Origin: Acidobacteria bacterium Ga0077534 | GTDB lineage: Bacteria > Acidobacteriota > Blastocatellia > Pyrinomonadales > Pyrinomonadaceae | Direction: 5' to 3' | Assembly: GCA_001464455.1 (NCBI GenBank) | Contig: LNEI01000011.1 | Location: forward strand, 62,001-126,000 | DNA: 64,000 nt | Shown: in pieces, positions 10,659 to 21,100 of the stretch | How positions within the stretch are numbered: the stretch's first letter is position 1 | Layout of the letters: each line of letters opens with the position of its first letter | Notes under the pieces: generated by a model | Databases searched by the model: none | Told to the model about the DNA's origin: nothing | Seen by the model: only the letters and a program-made list of their open reading frames with translations | Made by a program: the position numbers and the translations under genes

Positions 10659-11128
10659 GCCGCCCTCCTCACCGCTTTTCCGAGTCTTAAAATCGCTTTC
10701 TCGATCCTGAGCTTCGCCTGACGCGACCCGTCGTTCGTTAGACAATCTCGACATATGACTTGCATGGCACTCATGGCAGACTGCGGCCGCAGCTTTTGGC
10801 AAGCGAAGCACCGGATCAAGCGTATGACCCTTACATCCAGCGGGAACGATTCGACATTATCGGTGCCGACACCCTCATCACTTTTCTTCTCGCTTCGTGG
10901 CCACAAGCATTCTGCACACATCGATGAGAGCCTTCCCTTTCCACCTGGGTAGAGCTTCACGCCGGCGACACCGCATTTCCCACAGCGGATTTTCTCAGTT
11001 CGACGGTCATACGTGTGTGTTACAATTCTTTCTGCAAGACCGTCGATCGCATTTGTATTGGTTTTGCCGGGGGTGTCGAAGTTAAGCCCTTCGATGCCCC
11101 CTCGTTTCTTATCAATCAACTTATTCAT
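10649..11128 (-). CDS. Zinc-knuckle protein of the island replication operon
   Basis: 159 aa with two pairs of metal ligands: CGKCG...CAEC (about 49-78) and CFACQ...CRDC (about 107-129). This spacing suggests two zinc ribbons. A strong AGGAGGG precedes the ATG, which overlaps the end of the upstream HTH gene (8 bp); the stop overlaps the DUF3987 start. These overlaps argue for tight translational coupling. Probable nucleic-acid binding; the exact role is unknown. Confidence 0.72.
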   Translation of the reverse strand: MNKLIDKKRGGIEGLNFDTPGKTNTNAIDGLAERIVTHTYDRRTEKIRCGKCGVAGVKLYPGGKGRLSSMCAECLWPRSEKKSDEGVGTDNVESFPLDVRVIRLIRCFACQKLRPQSAMSAMQVICRDCLTNDGSRQAKLRIEKAILRLGKAVRRAACI

Positions 11129-11324
11129 AATTTCCCTCCTGTTTCGACCCTCCGGTCGCTAACCACCGCTCCAGGGCGGAACGTGAAAATCTGTATTGTC
11201 TTCGGCCTACGAGAATCCTGGGGAACGACCGGTCGGTTCTTACAAGCGCGTATAACCGCTGCAAACTGATCCGCAGCTTGATCGCCGCCTCCTTAGCCAA
11301 CAATATCTCTCTATCTGAACTCAT
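11121..11324 (-). CDS. AlpA/excisionase-type HTH regulator
   Basis: 67 aa from the ATG at 11322-11324, six bases after a perfect AGGAGG; the longer frame from 11357 lacks such a site. Residues 8-60 form an AlpA/MerR-like winged helix (LLAKEAAIKLRISLQRLYAL, RILVGRRQYRFSRSALERWL). It is the first gene of a five-gene leftward operon with the zinc protein and DUF3987. It likely switches on the element's replication or excision genes. Confidence 0.75.
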   Translation of the reverse strand: MSSDREILLAKEAAIKLRISLQRLYALVRTDRSFPRILVGRRQYRFSRSALERWLATGGSKQEGNYE

Positions 11325-11432
11325 GATATTCCTCCTAAAACTGACTTGACTCAGCAAGCTATTCGCCTACTGAGCCAAAGTATAAATAACGGAAAATAAC
11401 ACGCCGCTATGCTTAAATTTTTATGTTTTTTT

Positions 11433-11488
11433 CATCTGAACGGAACGCCGATTTTGTTCAGATGATTTACCGATTTTTATCTGAACCA
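11433..11488. promoter_or_regulatory. ATCTGAAC inverted/direct repeats, candidate operator
   Basis: CATCTGAAC (11433-11441) and GTTCAGATG (11456-11464) form a perfect 9-bp inverted repeat, and ATCTGAAC recurs at 11479-11486. The site lies between the 3' end of the 366-aa gene and the promoter side of the HTH operon. It lacks a T-run on the leftward strand, so a protein-binding site is more likely than a terminator. Confidence 0.45.
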
Positions 11489-11490
11489 CG

Positions 11491-12591
11491 TTACTCGTCG
11501 TCTGTTGAGTTAGGGGGATGTGAGCCATGGGGTTTCTCAATTCGATCTGGAATCGGGTAGGTGGCGATTCGCGTTTTCAGAGCAACGCTTGCACGGGCAC
11601 GTTTATCCAACTCTTCTCCCTCCTTCTTAAAGGCGAAAAGATAACCTTCTGCATATCCGCTAACATTCACACCTTTCTTTCGGTTTTTGAGTATGGTTTG
11701 ATCCTTTTCGGTTATTTTAAGGATGCCAACACGCCGAGCCGCGTGCTCGATCGCAAGGTAGCTCAGCTTCTGGTTCACCTTTCCATCTAGGTGTTCCAGA
11801 CGATTAAGTAGGTCGTCGGGGGTGTCGCTAAAGCGTTCCGGTCTCGCATATTCCTTCCATTGGACGTTCTCCTGCCTACACAATTGATGAAGGGCTTTCC
11901 AATGATTGTGAATTCCAGGATACTCGCGAAACAGCAGAATTTTCTTTTCATTCTCATCAGACTGGCCTTGTACCTTCCACATAAGAGCCAAGTCCTTTGC
12001 GTGCTCCTTGACTATGTCACCCACAAGAGACAAGTTTGGTTTTTCCGCTGGAAGCGCTTTGCTCGTTTTAAAGTTCGCAAACTCCGTTCTTTGGAGTTGC
12101 ATCCATTGGCCGATCGCCTCGAATGTGTATGACTTTCTCATTAGACCGAGACGCTGGCTGAGCATATCGACCAACAAAAGTGTCATTGCTATCGCACTTC
12201 GATCGACAGCTCGTTCAAAATCGTCATCCGTCCAATCAGCCAGGCGGATCCCTTCGATGGAGCGTCTAGCGAACGCAAGGAGTAGAGCAACATCTTCTAG
12301 GGGATAGTAAATCAGTTGGAAGACCGGTCCCTCCTTACCAGTAACTCGAAGGAATAAGCAGGGTATCTTTTTTTCATTGTCGGGATAGTGGATTGAGATA
12401 CGAGGCTCGTGAAACTCCCGTAGACGTTGCTCCTCCGAGAGTTTAGATAACTGGGCATCGGTTAGCCCCTCTTTGATAAACGGGCGCTCTTCGAGTGCTT
12501 GAGCTAATATTCGAGGGGCCCGATTAAAGTCTTCTTGCGAGATCTCGGGCACCGACGGTTCTTCAATGTTTTCTACATTTTCCTTCTTCAT
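11491..12591 (-). CDS. Hypothetical protein of the island (366 aa)
   Basis: Not recognised. A soluble, largely helical 366-aa protein with an acidic N-terminus, a stretch of aliphatic helix around 150-175 (IAMTLLLVDMLSQRLGL), and a basic C-terminus (about 300-350). No catalytic motif, zinc site or membrane span is apparent. It lies between the replication operon and the restriction operon on the same strand, separated from the HEPN-CBS gene by 189 bp. It could be an accessory to either, or an independent defence or regulatory protein. Confidence 0.65.
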   Translation of the reverse strand: MKKENVENIEEPSVPEISQEDFNRAPRILAQALEERPFIKEGLTDAQLSKLSEEQRLREFHEPRISIHYPDNEKKIPCLFLRVTGKEGPVFQLIYYPLEDVALLLAFARRSIEGIRLADWTDDDFERAVDRSAIAMTLLLVDMLSQRLGLMRKSYTFEAIGQWMQLQRTEFANFKTSKALPAEKPNLSLVGDIVKEHAKDLALMWKVQGQSDENEKKILLFREYPGIHNHWKALHQLCRQENVQWKEYARPERFSDTPDDLLNRLEHLDGKVNQKLSYLAIEHAARRVGILKITEKDQTILKNRKKGVNVSGYAEGYLFAFKKEGEELDKRARASVALKTRIATYPIPDRIEKPHGSHPPNSTDDE

Positions 12592-12780
12592 CCATTCTAT
12601 GCACAGTATTGGCGGACTTAGTCGAATACGATTGTGAGAGCAGCTCTTGCCGTGAATTCTTCGTTCTAACCCATAGCATTCTAGTTCTTAGCCGCTTTCA
12701 AGATCCTTTCAAGCAGAACCGATACGGGTTCGTCGGAGTGTTTTGTTGACTATGCTTTCTCCCGGTTCTCGGACTAAAAC

Positions 12781-13530
12781 CTATAGCAGATCAAACGCGC
12801 TTGTAATACCTGCAAGACGGTCAGAGTCAAATGGATCGGTCACTAGCACGGGTTTCTCGCCGAGATTTTTGATGATCAACTCGATAGAATCGTTCGGATC
12901 GACACACCTTGCGGTTTCAAGCTGAAGTCCGTGGCTTATAGCGTCACTCACGCTATCCGAGAGCCGCGTTTTTCGCTCTGAATGTACGTACTTGAGAATT
13001 GCTGCGTCGGAGATCAGATTCCATTCCCCTTTATACCGAATCGGTAGGTACGAATAGGAGTTTGCGAGCATCTGTTGACGCGCAAAACTCACTGGTTGCC
13101 ATTCCTCCGCCTGAACAACCTCGCGAACCATGAAATCAGAAATATTTTGGCTATTGACCATAAGAGCATCCTCGATAATAAGTGCGAGTTGGACTGCGTG
13201 ATTGGTTAGGTGCCGAGCATACGCTCCTTGATGAAGAGCGTCATTTCTCGCATTACGTACCAACCTATACAGCGTATCGAAAGGAGAGTGATAGCCCCTC
13301 CAGCGGACAGGCAGATCGCAAGCTAGAGGCGACGCTAACGAGATTCGCTTGATTTCATCTTCATACTTCCCTATGTCACCCGGCTTTTGCTTACCGGCTC
13401 TTCGATAAAGGAGTGATCCAAGCCGCTCTAATGCAAAAAGTATTTGCTGAAAACCTTCCGCATCCTGAAACGCCTGATGGCGAGCATCTCGGAAAAGATC
13501 TCGAAAGTAGACTCGTTCTTCAATTCGCAT
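12781..13530 (-). CDS. HEPN-CBS domain fusion protein
   Basis: 249 aa. The N-terminal half is helical and contains RNDALH near residue 95, matching the R-x4-6-H signature of HEPN domains, many of which are RNases in defence and toxin systems. The C-terminal half resembles a CBS-domain pair, ending with PVLVTDPFDSDRLAGITSAF; such domains bind adenine nucleotides. It starts 20 bp after the methylase stop and closes the Res-DUF262-Mod operon. By inference it could be a nucleotide-sensing effector or a regulator of the restriction genes. The HEPN call rests on the motif and helical context, not on an alignment. Confidence 0.65.
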   Translation of the reverse strand: MRIEERVYFRDLFRDARHQAFQDAEGFQQILFALERLGSLLYRRAGKQKPGDIGKYEDEIKRISLASPLACDLPVRWRGYHSPFDTLYRLVRNARNDALHQGAYARHLTNHAVQLALIIEDALMVNSQNISDFMVREVVQAEEWQPVSFARQQMLANSYSYLPIRYKGEWNLISDAAILKYVHSERKTRLSDSVSDAISHGLQLETARCVDPNDSIELIIKNLGEKPVLVTDPFDSDRLAGITSAFDLL

Positions 13531-13550
13531 ACGATCACCAGTAAAGCCGT

Positions 13551-16340
13551 CTACACCCTAAACACCTTCATCACCTCATCCCCTAGATGATTGATCACCT
13601 TCACCGCGATCCTGCCGGAGTCGGGTTTTTTGAAGGATCTTGATGTGTCGCTGTTTAGGGTTGACCAGGCTTCTTCGTTTATTTCGGCTTTTAGGCTCGT
13701 CTTTAGCGACTTGTACGGGTCGTTTTGGCCGAGGAAGTAGGCGTGTCGAACGAAGAAGCTCTCTTCGTTGTAGTCGGTGTCGATGAACCAGCAGGCGATG
13801 CCGTCGGTGCCGCTGCTTTCGACTCGGCCGGAGTTCGGGTGGAAAACATCCACGCCGTTTACCTTGACCATTATCTTTCCGTCGTCTGCGTCGAGAATGT
13901 CGATGTCCGGTTCGCCGAAGATGACGAAGAGGTTCCCCTTGCCGGTGTTTTTCAGATCCTCGGCCATGTGGAGATCAGCGTTCATTCGGGCTTTTAGCAC
14001 CGGGATGCGGCCGAGTTTGTCGAATTCGGATGACAGCGCGTCGTAGTTAAACGCACATGCGATCAGCACGTCAAATTGGGCATCCCCTGCTTCGCGAGCG
14101 GCGGCAACGAGGTCGGGACGCGAGACTGTGCCGAATTCGGGGCCTACGAAGATCGCGGCACGCTTTTCTGAGCCTGATTCCTCGTATCTCGCCTCGGCAC
14201 AGACGTAATCGCCGGGCCAACCGGTTGGACCTGCGGTGAATGTGATCTTGTCCTCTTTATGAGCCTGCTGGACGCCTGCGGTCTTTAGGTTGTCGAGGAT
14301 CATCGAAACAAAGTCCTGGCTTTCCTGCCCGCTGCCAACCGCCGACTGCCTACTGGCCATCGGGTCGAGCAGTTCGTCGTTCTCGTCCACGCCGAGGGTT
14401 CGGTGGGGCGAGAGGCTTTCGACGGTGAAAGGGCCGGCAACGCGGACCTTTCGCTTGTCGTCGTAGGGTTTGTCGTAGAGAAATTCGCTGTCCGCCCTGG
14501 CCGCGATCGATGCGTCGATCTCTTTCTGCCGGGCAACCCGCTGCCTCCAGAATTCTGCATGCAGACGTTTCGCCTCGTCGTTCCATTTCTCGTCGGCGTT
14601 ACGCGGGATTTCCCATTCTTCAAATGTCCGTTCCTGACCACTGGCCACCGACCACTGACCACGGAGAGGTTCGAGAGCTTGCTCGAACTTGTCCCAGATG
14701 ACATCGATCTCGGTATTATTCGCGATGGATTTGAGTGTGATGTGCGGAACACGTTCGTAGACGAATCCGTGGCGAAGATCGTCGTGCGTCGGCTGGCTGG
14801 ACGGCATGGTGCGGGTGATCTCGGCTTCTTTCTGCTGGCCCTCGGGCGAATCGGCAAGCAGGTAATACGGATAGCGAGCACCCATTATCCGTGCACGGGC
14901 CAGAGCAAGCGCGACACGCGACGTATCGATTGTTATCCAGCGCCTGCCCCATTGTTCGGCGACGTAGGCCGTTGTGCCGGAGCCGCAGGTCGGGTCGAGA
15001 ACGAGATCGCCCGGGTCAGTCGTCATCAGCACACAACGTTGGATGATTTTTTCGGTAGTCTGAACAACATATATTTTCTGCTCAAGAAATCCACCTGTTG
15101 CAGTATCGGCCCATAGGTTATTCAAAGGTAGAACTGCGTAATCAGACCATGCCCGAAAGAAGGAAATTGTATTTCCACTTGAAGCTAATCGCCCCGCTTT
15201 CTTTACGCGGCTCATCCCCAATTCGGTGGTTCCCCACCATCGTACTCCAGGCGTATATTCTCGACCTTCAAACGCAACCGAATACTTACTTCCCGGGCCC
15301 GGTTTTGTAATGTTGTCCAATCTAAAGGCTGTCAATGCATCGCTTAATTCCGATGATGAAAGGCGGCGGCGAACAGCGGCTTCATCTCTTACATACCTGT
15401 ACATCGTACCCGCCTCGTTCCCAATATCCTTCGGCGACAAAAGCTGGCGATATTTCACCTTGTCACGATCTTTTGAAAACCAAAGAATGTAATCACTCGA
15501 CGAGTTAAGGCGATCAGCGGCAGCTAGCCCAGAAGTCTTCACGACGCTAATCTGTGAGACGAAGTTATCGGGTCCAAAAACCTCGTCCATTAGTGCTCGA
15601 ACTCGATGCACATTCTCATCCCCTATTTGTAAAAAAACCGATCCAGAATCATTCAAAAGGTCGCGAATCACCGTCAGTCGATCGCGAAGATAAGTCAGAT
15701 ATGAATGAATCCCATCACGCCATGTATCGCGAAACGCCTTAACCTGTTCAGGCTCGCGTGTGATGTGACCGACATTCCCATCTTTTACATCGCGGCTTGT
15801 CGTTGACCACTGAAAATTGCTGTTGAACTTTATGCCGTAAGGCGGGTCGATGTAGATGCACTGGACCTTGCCGCGAAGCCCTTCACGTTCGGCGAGGCTG
15901 GCCATCACCTGCAGCGAATCGCCGAGGATCATCCGGTTTGACCAGTTCTGATCGTGCTGGTAAAACTCGGTCTTTGCGTTCTGATCGATACCGTTGAAAG
16001 CATCGTAAAGATCGGCAAACAGGTCGTGCTGTATCTCTTCTTTCTCCTCAGCCCGCTCCGTCCGCCTTCGCAGGTCGTCGATCAGCACCTTCGGATGAAC
16101 CTTCTCCTGTATATACAACGGCGGGGCCTGCACCACCAGGTCCGACCAGTCCTGCTCGTCCTTCCCCCGCCAAACCAACTGCGGATCCAGATCCCGATTC
16201 CGCCGCTCATACGCAACACGCACCGGCGACTTATCCTCCGCATGCATCACCGACTCATGCTCGGCTGTAGGGATATTCTTCCGGCTCGCCTCATCGTGGA
16301 TCAGGGTCTCGACTGATTTCTTAGCAGGTATCTTTGCCAT
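13551..16340 (-). CDS. Type III-like DNA adenine methyltransferase (Mod)
   Basis: 929 aa. Motif IV DPPYGIKFNS is near residue 163. The AdoMet motif I appears downstream as LDPTCGSGTTAYVAEQ near 447, the order of beta-class N6-adenine methyltransferases such as type III Mod subunits. The long C-terminal half (about 500-929) is presumably the recognition and Res-contact region. A good GAGGAA site precedes the ATG. It lies 9 bp after the DUF262 gene and 20 bp before HEPN-CBS. Two short in-frame repeats, SVASGQ (near 14640) and SAVGSGQ (near 14345), look like inserted dispersed repeats. It should protect host DNA against the Res subunit. Confidence 0.9.
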   Translation of the reverse strand: MAKIPAKKSVETLIHDEASRKNIPTAEHESVMHAEDKSPVRVAYERRNRDLDPQLVWRGKDEQDWSDLVVQAPPLYIQEKVHPKVLIDDLRRRTERAEEKEEIQHDLFADLYDAFNGIDQNAKTEFYQHDQNWSNRMILGDSLQVMASLAEREGLRGKVQCIYIDPPYGIKFNSNFQWSTTSRDVKDGNVGHITREPEQVKAFRDTWRDGIHSYLTYLRDRLTVIRDLLNDSGSVFLQIGDENVHRVRALMDEVFGPDNFVSQISVVKTSGLAAADRLNSSSDYILWFSKDRDKVKYRQLLSPKDIGNEAGTMYRYVRDEAAVRRRLSSSELSDALTAFRLDNITKPGPGSKYSVAFEGREYTPGVRWWGTTELGMSRVKKAGRLASSGNTISFFRAWSDYAVLPLNNLWADTATGGFLEQKIYVVQTTEKIIQRCVLMTTDPGDLVLDPTCGSGTTAYVAEQWGRRWITIDTSRVALALARARIMGARYPYYLLADSPEGQQKEAEITRTMPSSQPTHDDLRHGFVYERVPHITLKSIANNTEIDVIWDKFEQALEPLRGQWSVASGQERTFEEWEIPRNADEKWNDEAKRLHAEFWRQRVARQKEIDASIAARADSEFLYDKPYDDKRKVRVAGPFTVESLSPHRTLGVDENDELLDPMASRQSAVGSGQESQDFVSMILDNLKTAGVQQAHKEDKITFTAGPTGWPGDYVCAEARYEESGSEKRAAIFVGPEFGTVSRPDLVAAAREAGDAQFDVLIACAFNYDALSSEFDKLGRIPVLKARMNADLHMAEDLKNTGKGNLFVIFGEPDIDILDADDGKIMVKVNGVDVFHPNSGRVESSGTDGIACWFIDTDYNEESFFVRHAYFLGQNDPYKSLKTSLKAEINEEAWSTLNSDTSRSFKKPDSGRIAVKVINHLGDEVMKVFRV

Positions 16341-16349
16341 GTTTCCTCG

Positions 16350-18140
16350 TTACCGTTGGGCGAGATCAAATAATTCCATTGCCTGATCGATCAACTTCTT
16401 CCCGCGAGCATCGATTTGCTCAACGGTCCAGGTTTCGGCATTCGCCAGGTCCTCATTGAGATTGAGCGAGTTCTTAAAGCCAACATATCGCCCATCCCGA
16501 TCAGTTCTGTCGCGCTTCGTCTGGAAGTCCTTGTTTCCAAGGGCGCTGTTAAAGCCGGAAATCGTCAGGTTTCCGAGCCTATGAACGTGACTTTGCTGAA
16601 TGGCCTTCGCCTTTTCGACGTCACCCTCAGCGATCATGTCGATCCAACTAGCCGGAATATTAGCCCCTTGGGGCAAAATGTGCTCGATCGTCCAGTCAAA
16701 GAGCTTATTCTGCATTCTCCAAAGATCTACAAATGATTCCTTGGTCATGCCGCGCTCGGCCAGCGACGTGAGCACAAACCGGGTTACGCCATAGTTCTCA
16801 TCATAGATCGGCCCTTCGAGTTTCCGGCGGAACTCGTCGTCAGTGGACGAAACTCCAGTTAACTGCTCGCGAATGATCCTCACCACTTCGCCGCCCGTGT
16901 TATTAGCGATCCGCTCGATGGTTGTCATGAAAAGCCGGGTCAGGTCTCTCGTTGGAGGGGTATCCGTTAGGTTACGCCTAACGAAAAACCGGACTATAAA
17001 GCTAACAATTTCGACGAGGTGCTTATCCTCAAGACCCAATTTTTCGCGGTGCGTGATCAGGTAGAGTAATAGAACATAAGAAGGCAGGCCCTGAATCCTC
17101 TCCAGATCCAGTAGGTCCTTATCGATCGACGCAAGGGAGTCGTCTTCCGTGCGGTCAAGAAAGACCGAATAAAGGCGACCTGCCGATTCGACCCCGTCAA
17201 GGCATTGCATAGGATCATGATTGATGAGCTTTTCAAAGATACTCATCAAGTTCGACCGTGTAGCTACCGGCACGTTGATGACCGATCGAAGTGAATCTTT
17301 GAAGGCGTTGTAGTACTGGCGAAAGAAACGTTCCTGGACTGAATAATCGTCGCCAAGGTACTCCATCAGGATGCTCCAGCGCCCAAAATAATAGTCCACC
17401 TTGCCTTTCTCAACGGTTTCGAGTTGGGCCAACAGCTTGTTCTTGATAAGGTCAACCGACGTCAAAGGCATGCCTCGGTTGTTTAGAGACTCGAACAGCG
17501 TGTAAGCATGGGCGTGGCTTTCCACCTCGATTTTTACCAAGCTAGCTTGGCTCACCTTCTGCAGGAAGGCAATCATTTCTGAGATCGGTTTCGTCGTATC
17601 GAGAAGATCCCCCCCGACTCTATCTTTGAAATATCGAAAAGCCCGGTAAATCCGTCTATTTCCGGCGTTCAAGGGCTGAGGGTATTTACTTACTATACCC
17701 AACTCTGAGAGGACCGCCCGGTAGTCGTTTTGGTTATTGTTCTGGATCTGAGGAATTACCCTTAACTGATCGTCTCCGGATTTTAACACCAATTTGTTCT
17801 TCAGCTTGTGAAGCTCAAATCGCTCATCGTCATCCAGTTCTTTCTCACGCCCCTTGAGTGTTTGATATATCGCAGCAAACAACAGTGAAAGGGTCGTCAG
17901 CCGCTGTTGTCCGTCTACAACTTCCAGCCGCTGAACCTGGAGAGCATCACCCGAGTGATTTATGCAGATGATGGAGCCGAGAAAATAGCCAGCTTCGTTA
18001 TAGGAGACATCATCGAAAAGGCTTTCCCATTGAGGTTTGCCCCACGTATATTCGCGTTGATATTTCGGAACGTTATACACAACGTTCGCTTCGATATCGA
18101 AGATTTGCGAGATTGGGTAATTATTTACCGATTTGATCAT
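16350..18140 (-). CDS. DUF262/DUF1524 (GmrSD-type) restriction protein
   Basis: 596 aa, single-chain GmrS-GmrD architecture. The DUF262 signature DGQQRLTTLSLLF is near residue 72; this ParB-like fold can hydrolyse NTP. A helical middle follows. The DUF1524 His-Me finger nuclease has IEHILPQG near 483 and HRLGNLTISGFNSALGNKDF near 525. GmrSD enzymes are type IV restriction systems that cut modified DNA. A GGAGG site precedes the start. It sits between res and mod with gaps of 11 and 9 bp, so it is an integral part of the operon rather than a chance neighbour. Confidence 0.92.
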   Translation of the reverse strand: MIKSVNNYPISQIFDIEANVVYNVPKYQREYTWGKPQWESLFDDVSYNEAGYFLGSIICINHSGDALQVQRLEVVDGQQRLTTLSLLFAAIYQTLKGREKELDDDERFELHKLKNKLVLKSGDDQLRVIPQIQNNNQNDYRAVLSELGIVSKYPQPLNAGNRRIYRAFRYFKDRVGGDLLDTTKPISEMIAFLQKVSQASLVKIEVESHAHAYTLFESLNNRGMPLTSVDLIKNKLLAQLETVEKGKVDYYFGRWSILMEYLGDDYSVQERFFRQYYNAFKDSLRSVINVPVATRSNLMSIFEKLINHDPMQCLDGVESAGRLYSVFLDRTEDDSLASIDKDLLDLERIQGLPSYVLLLYLITHREKLGLEDKHLVEIVSFIVRFFVRRNLTDTPPTRDLTRLFMTTIERIANNTGGEVVRIIREQLTGVSSTDDEFRRKLEGPIYDENYGVTRFVLTSLAERGMTKESFVDLWRMQNKLFDWTIEHILPQGANIPASWIDMIAEGDVEKAKAIQQSHVHRLGNLTISGFNSALGNKDFQTKRDRTDRDGRYVGFKNSLNLNEDLANAETWTVEQIDARGKKLIDQAMELFDLAQR

Positions 18141-18151
18141 TGAGCCTCCAG

Positions 18152-21100
18152 TTATTCTTCGATCAATTTATTCACTAGTTCTGCAAACCCGCTGTCCATG
18201 GTGAAAACCTCTGTGAATTCAACAAACACCCACCGACCGTATATCCCCGCATTGTTTATACCCGGTATCCAATAGGTCTCCATCGTCGCCTTCTTTTCTT
18301 TCGCATCTTCGCCTCGATACCCCTTGATCTCGACCACGAGGTTTAGCAGGTCATCATCGCCGTGCCCATCGTCGATCCGCACGATAAAGTCGGGCCGATA
18401 GTGCCGAGTCTCCGAACCCATACGATAAGGCACCTCAAAACCGAGGCTGTGATTCTTCACGTATGATCGGACCCGCGGATGGCCCTCCGCGACGCGGCAG
18501 AATTCCCCTTCCCAATCACTGTCGAGAACGATCCAGTTGAGGTGGCACTTTCGCGAATCCGTTTCCCAGCGAGTGCGTTTAGCCGTAGTGAAATTAACGT
18601 GCATCGTCGAACCGATCGGGTTATAAGGATCGGGGACGGCCTTGATCTTCTTCTCTTTCTCGTGTGCTCTGGTGATCGCCGCCGTTATCCGCTCGCTTGC
18701 CGTGTCCGCGAGCGTTTTGTATTTGAGCTGTGCGGGATATGTTCCACCTTTGCAGACAAGATGCTCCGTCAGCCATTGCTGCGTTATCCGTTTTAGCTGG
18801 CCGAACAGGTGCAGTTGAGGCTCGCCATTCGCATCACGCCACTTCGACGTAAGAAGGTGCGAGGTCAGTTCATAAACGACCTGTGCCGTGCGAACATCGC
18901 CGGATCTGACAAGATTTAGATCGACCGTTTCGCCGATTATCCCCGACTGCCTCGTCTCAGTTGCACCGATAAGGTCTGGCGTCAGCTCAAGTGTAGATTC
19001 CGCATTGAACGCGGCCGTCAGGCGTTCCTCGGGTAATTCGACGCGATAGCCATCGATTCGAGGGAATCTTATCTCCAGATGGTCGCGTTCGGGGCGAACT
19101 GCTCTTACCAGAACAGTCTCTCGCGGAGGCTGCGGCGGAGCAATTACCGGTTTTGCCGTAAAGTCGAACGGGATACCGAGCACATCGGCATACTCAACGT
19201 TGAAAAGCCCTTCTTCATTAAGGTCATACGACTGCCGACGAAGTGCCCGGCCGATGACCTGTTCGCATAGAAGCTGGGTTCCGAAAGCACGCACACCTAG
19301 AACGTGCGTCACTGTGTTCGCATCCCAACCCTCGGTGAGCATCGAAACCGAAACGACACAGCGGATCTCGCCGCCAAGCGTGCCGGGTTTGCCGACTGTG
19401 TTCATCACCTCGCGAAGCAGATCGGCATCGGTAATGTTAGCGGCTTTTTGCCGGTCGCCGGTCCTTTCGACGATCTCACGACGAAATCGTTCGATCTCCG
19501 GCTCGGCCACCTTTCGGAAATTCTCGTCGAGAGCCTCACCCGACTCGAGCTGTTCGCTATCTATGAGAAGGGTTTTCGGCTTCGCCAGCGGCTGACCGGC
19601 TTCGTCGAAGTTTCGGAATAGCGGCAGGCGGCCGGATTCGTGATAGACCGTTCCATCTTCACGTTTCCGGTCGAAACCGGAGATGAAATCGTAGACTAGC
19701 TTCGACGTAGACGTGTTGTTGCAGACAACAATGAAGCACGGAGGAGATTTAACTCCCTCGTCTCGCCAAAGCTCGAAGGTCTTCTCGTAATGCCCATAAA
19801 GAGCGAGCAATGCCGTTTGAAGCTGCGGCGGCAGTTCGAGCGGATCGAGAAAGCCTGCGTTGCTGCGGCTCTTTTTGGGCATTTTCTTCCCGATGTGTTC
19901 CCACAGGTCGCGAAACATCGGCATATCATTGCCTGGAATGTTGTCGGCGATTGGCACACGAGGCAGCTTGACGATGCCGCATTCGATCGCATCCATCAGC
20001 GAGAAATCGCTCATCGTCCACGGGAAAAGCGTTCCCTCGACATAGCCTGAGCCTCGAAGAAAAAACGGTGTCGCAGAAAGGTCGATCACTTGATTGAGTC
20101 CGAGCTTTCGCTTGACCGTCTCAAGGCCCGTGATCCACATCCGAGCAGCTTCGCGGTTCTTTTCGGCTTCCTTTCGATCATCTCCCTTTAGAGCGATCTC
20201 TTCTTCGGTCGGCGGCTTTTCTCGGTAGCAATGGTGAGCTTCGTCGTTAATGACCAGGACGTTTTTGAGCCCCATCAGTTCCGGCATGACCCGCTGGATC
20301 ATCTGGCCTTCCGTTTCGAGCGTGTTCAGATCCTCACCGGTCCGGCCCTTGAGAAGCAGGCGTCCGCCCTTAGATATGTCCATCCGCTCGCGTAGCTTGA
20401 AGGCGTGGTAGTTCGTGATGACGATCTTCGCCTTGTCCAGCTCGCGAAGCATGTCGTGCGGAACCAGCTCGCGGCTTTGATAGTAGCTATCAGGGTCGTG
20501 CGGTTGGAGTACGCGAAGCCGGTCTTTGATAGTCAAACCGGGAGCCACGATGAGAAAACCGCGGGTAAATCGCTTCGAGCCCGGCTGGCGAACAGCGTTT
20601 ATAGTCTGCCAAGCGATCAGCATCGCCATTACCGTCGTCTTCCCTGCCCCAGTTGCGAGCTTTAGAGCGAGGCGGTTTAGCTCGGGATTTGCGTCGGCGT
20701 TTGCGTTAGCGAGGTGGTCAAGGAACTTCTTACCGGTTGCCCCGAGCTTCGGCGCGACTTCCGTAAGCCATATCGCCACTTCCGCTGCCTCAACCTGGCA
20801 AAAGAACGGGCGAAGATTGCTAAATTTGTGGTGCCGCCAGTGTTTCAAGAGCCGTGCAGTCTCTGGTGTCACGAGCCAATCATTCGAGTTCGGCAACTTC
20901 CGCCACTTATCGACGTACCCTCGAACTTCGTTGATGATCGACTTGGGATCGTAAGCCTGAGTCGCCGTGGACAAACCTCGACCATCATCAAGGAGAAGCT
21001 CAGGCTGATCTATCGCCTTTTTTTGCTTTTTGGTCTTTGGGATCGGCGTTACAAAATCCGCAGCTCGCCTGGTGTCCACGATCCGTTGCGTCGGCTGACC

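Noticed and set aside
14403-15116. 237-aa plus-strand frame in the methylase gene
   Set aside because: Antisense to the Mod C-terminal region and catalytic motifs; no start signal or domain.
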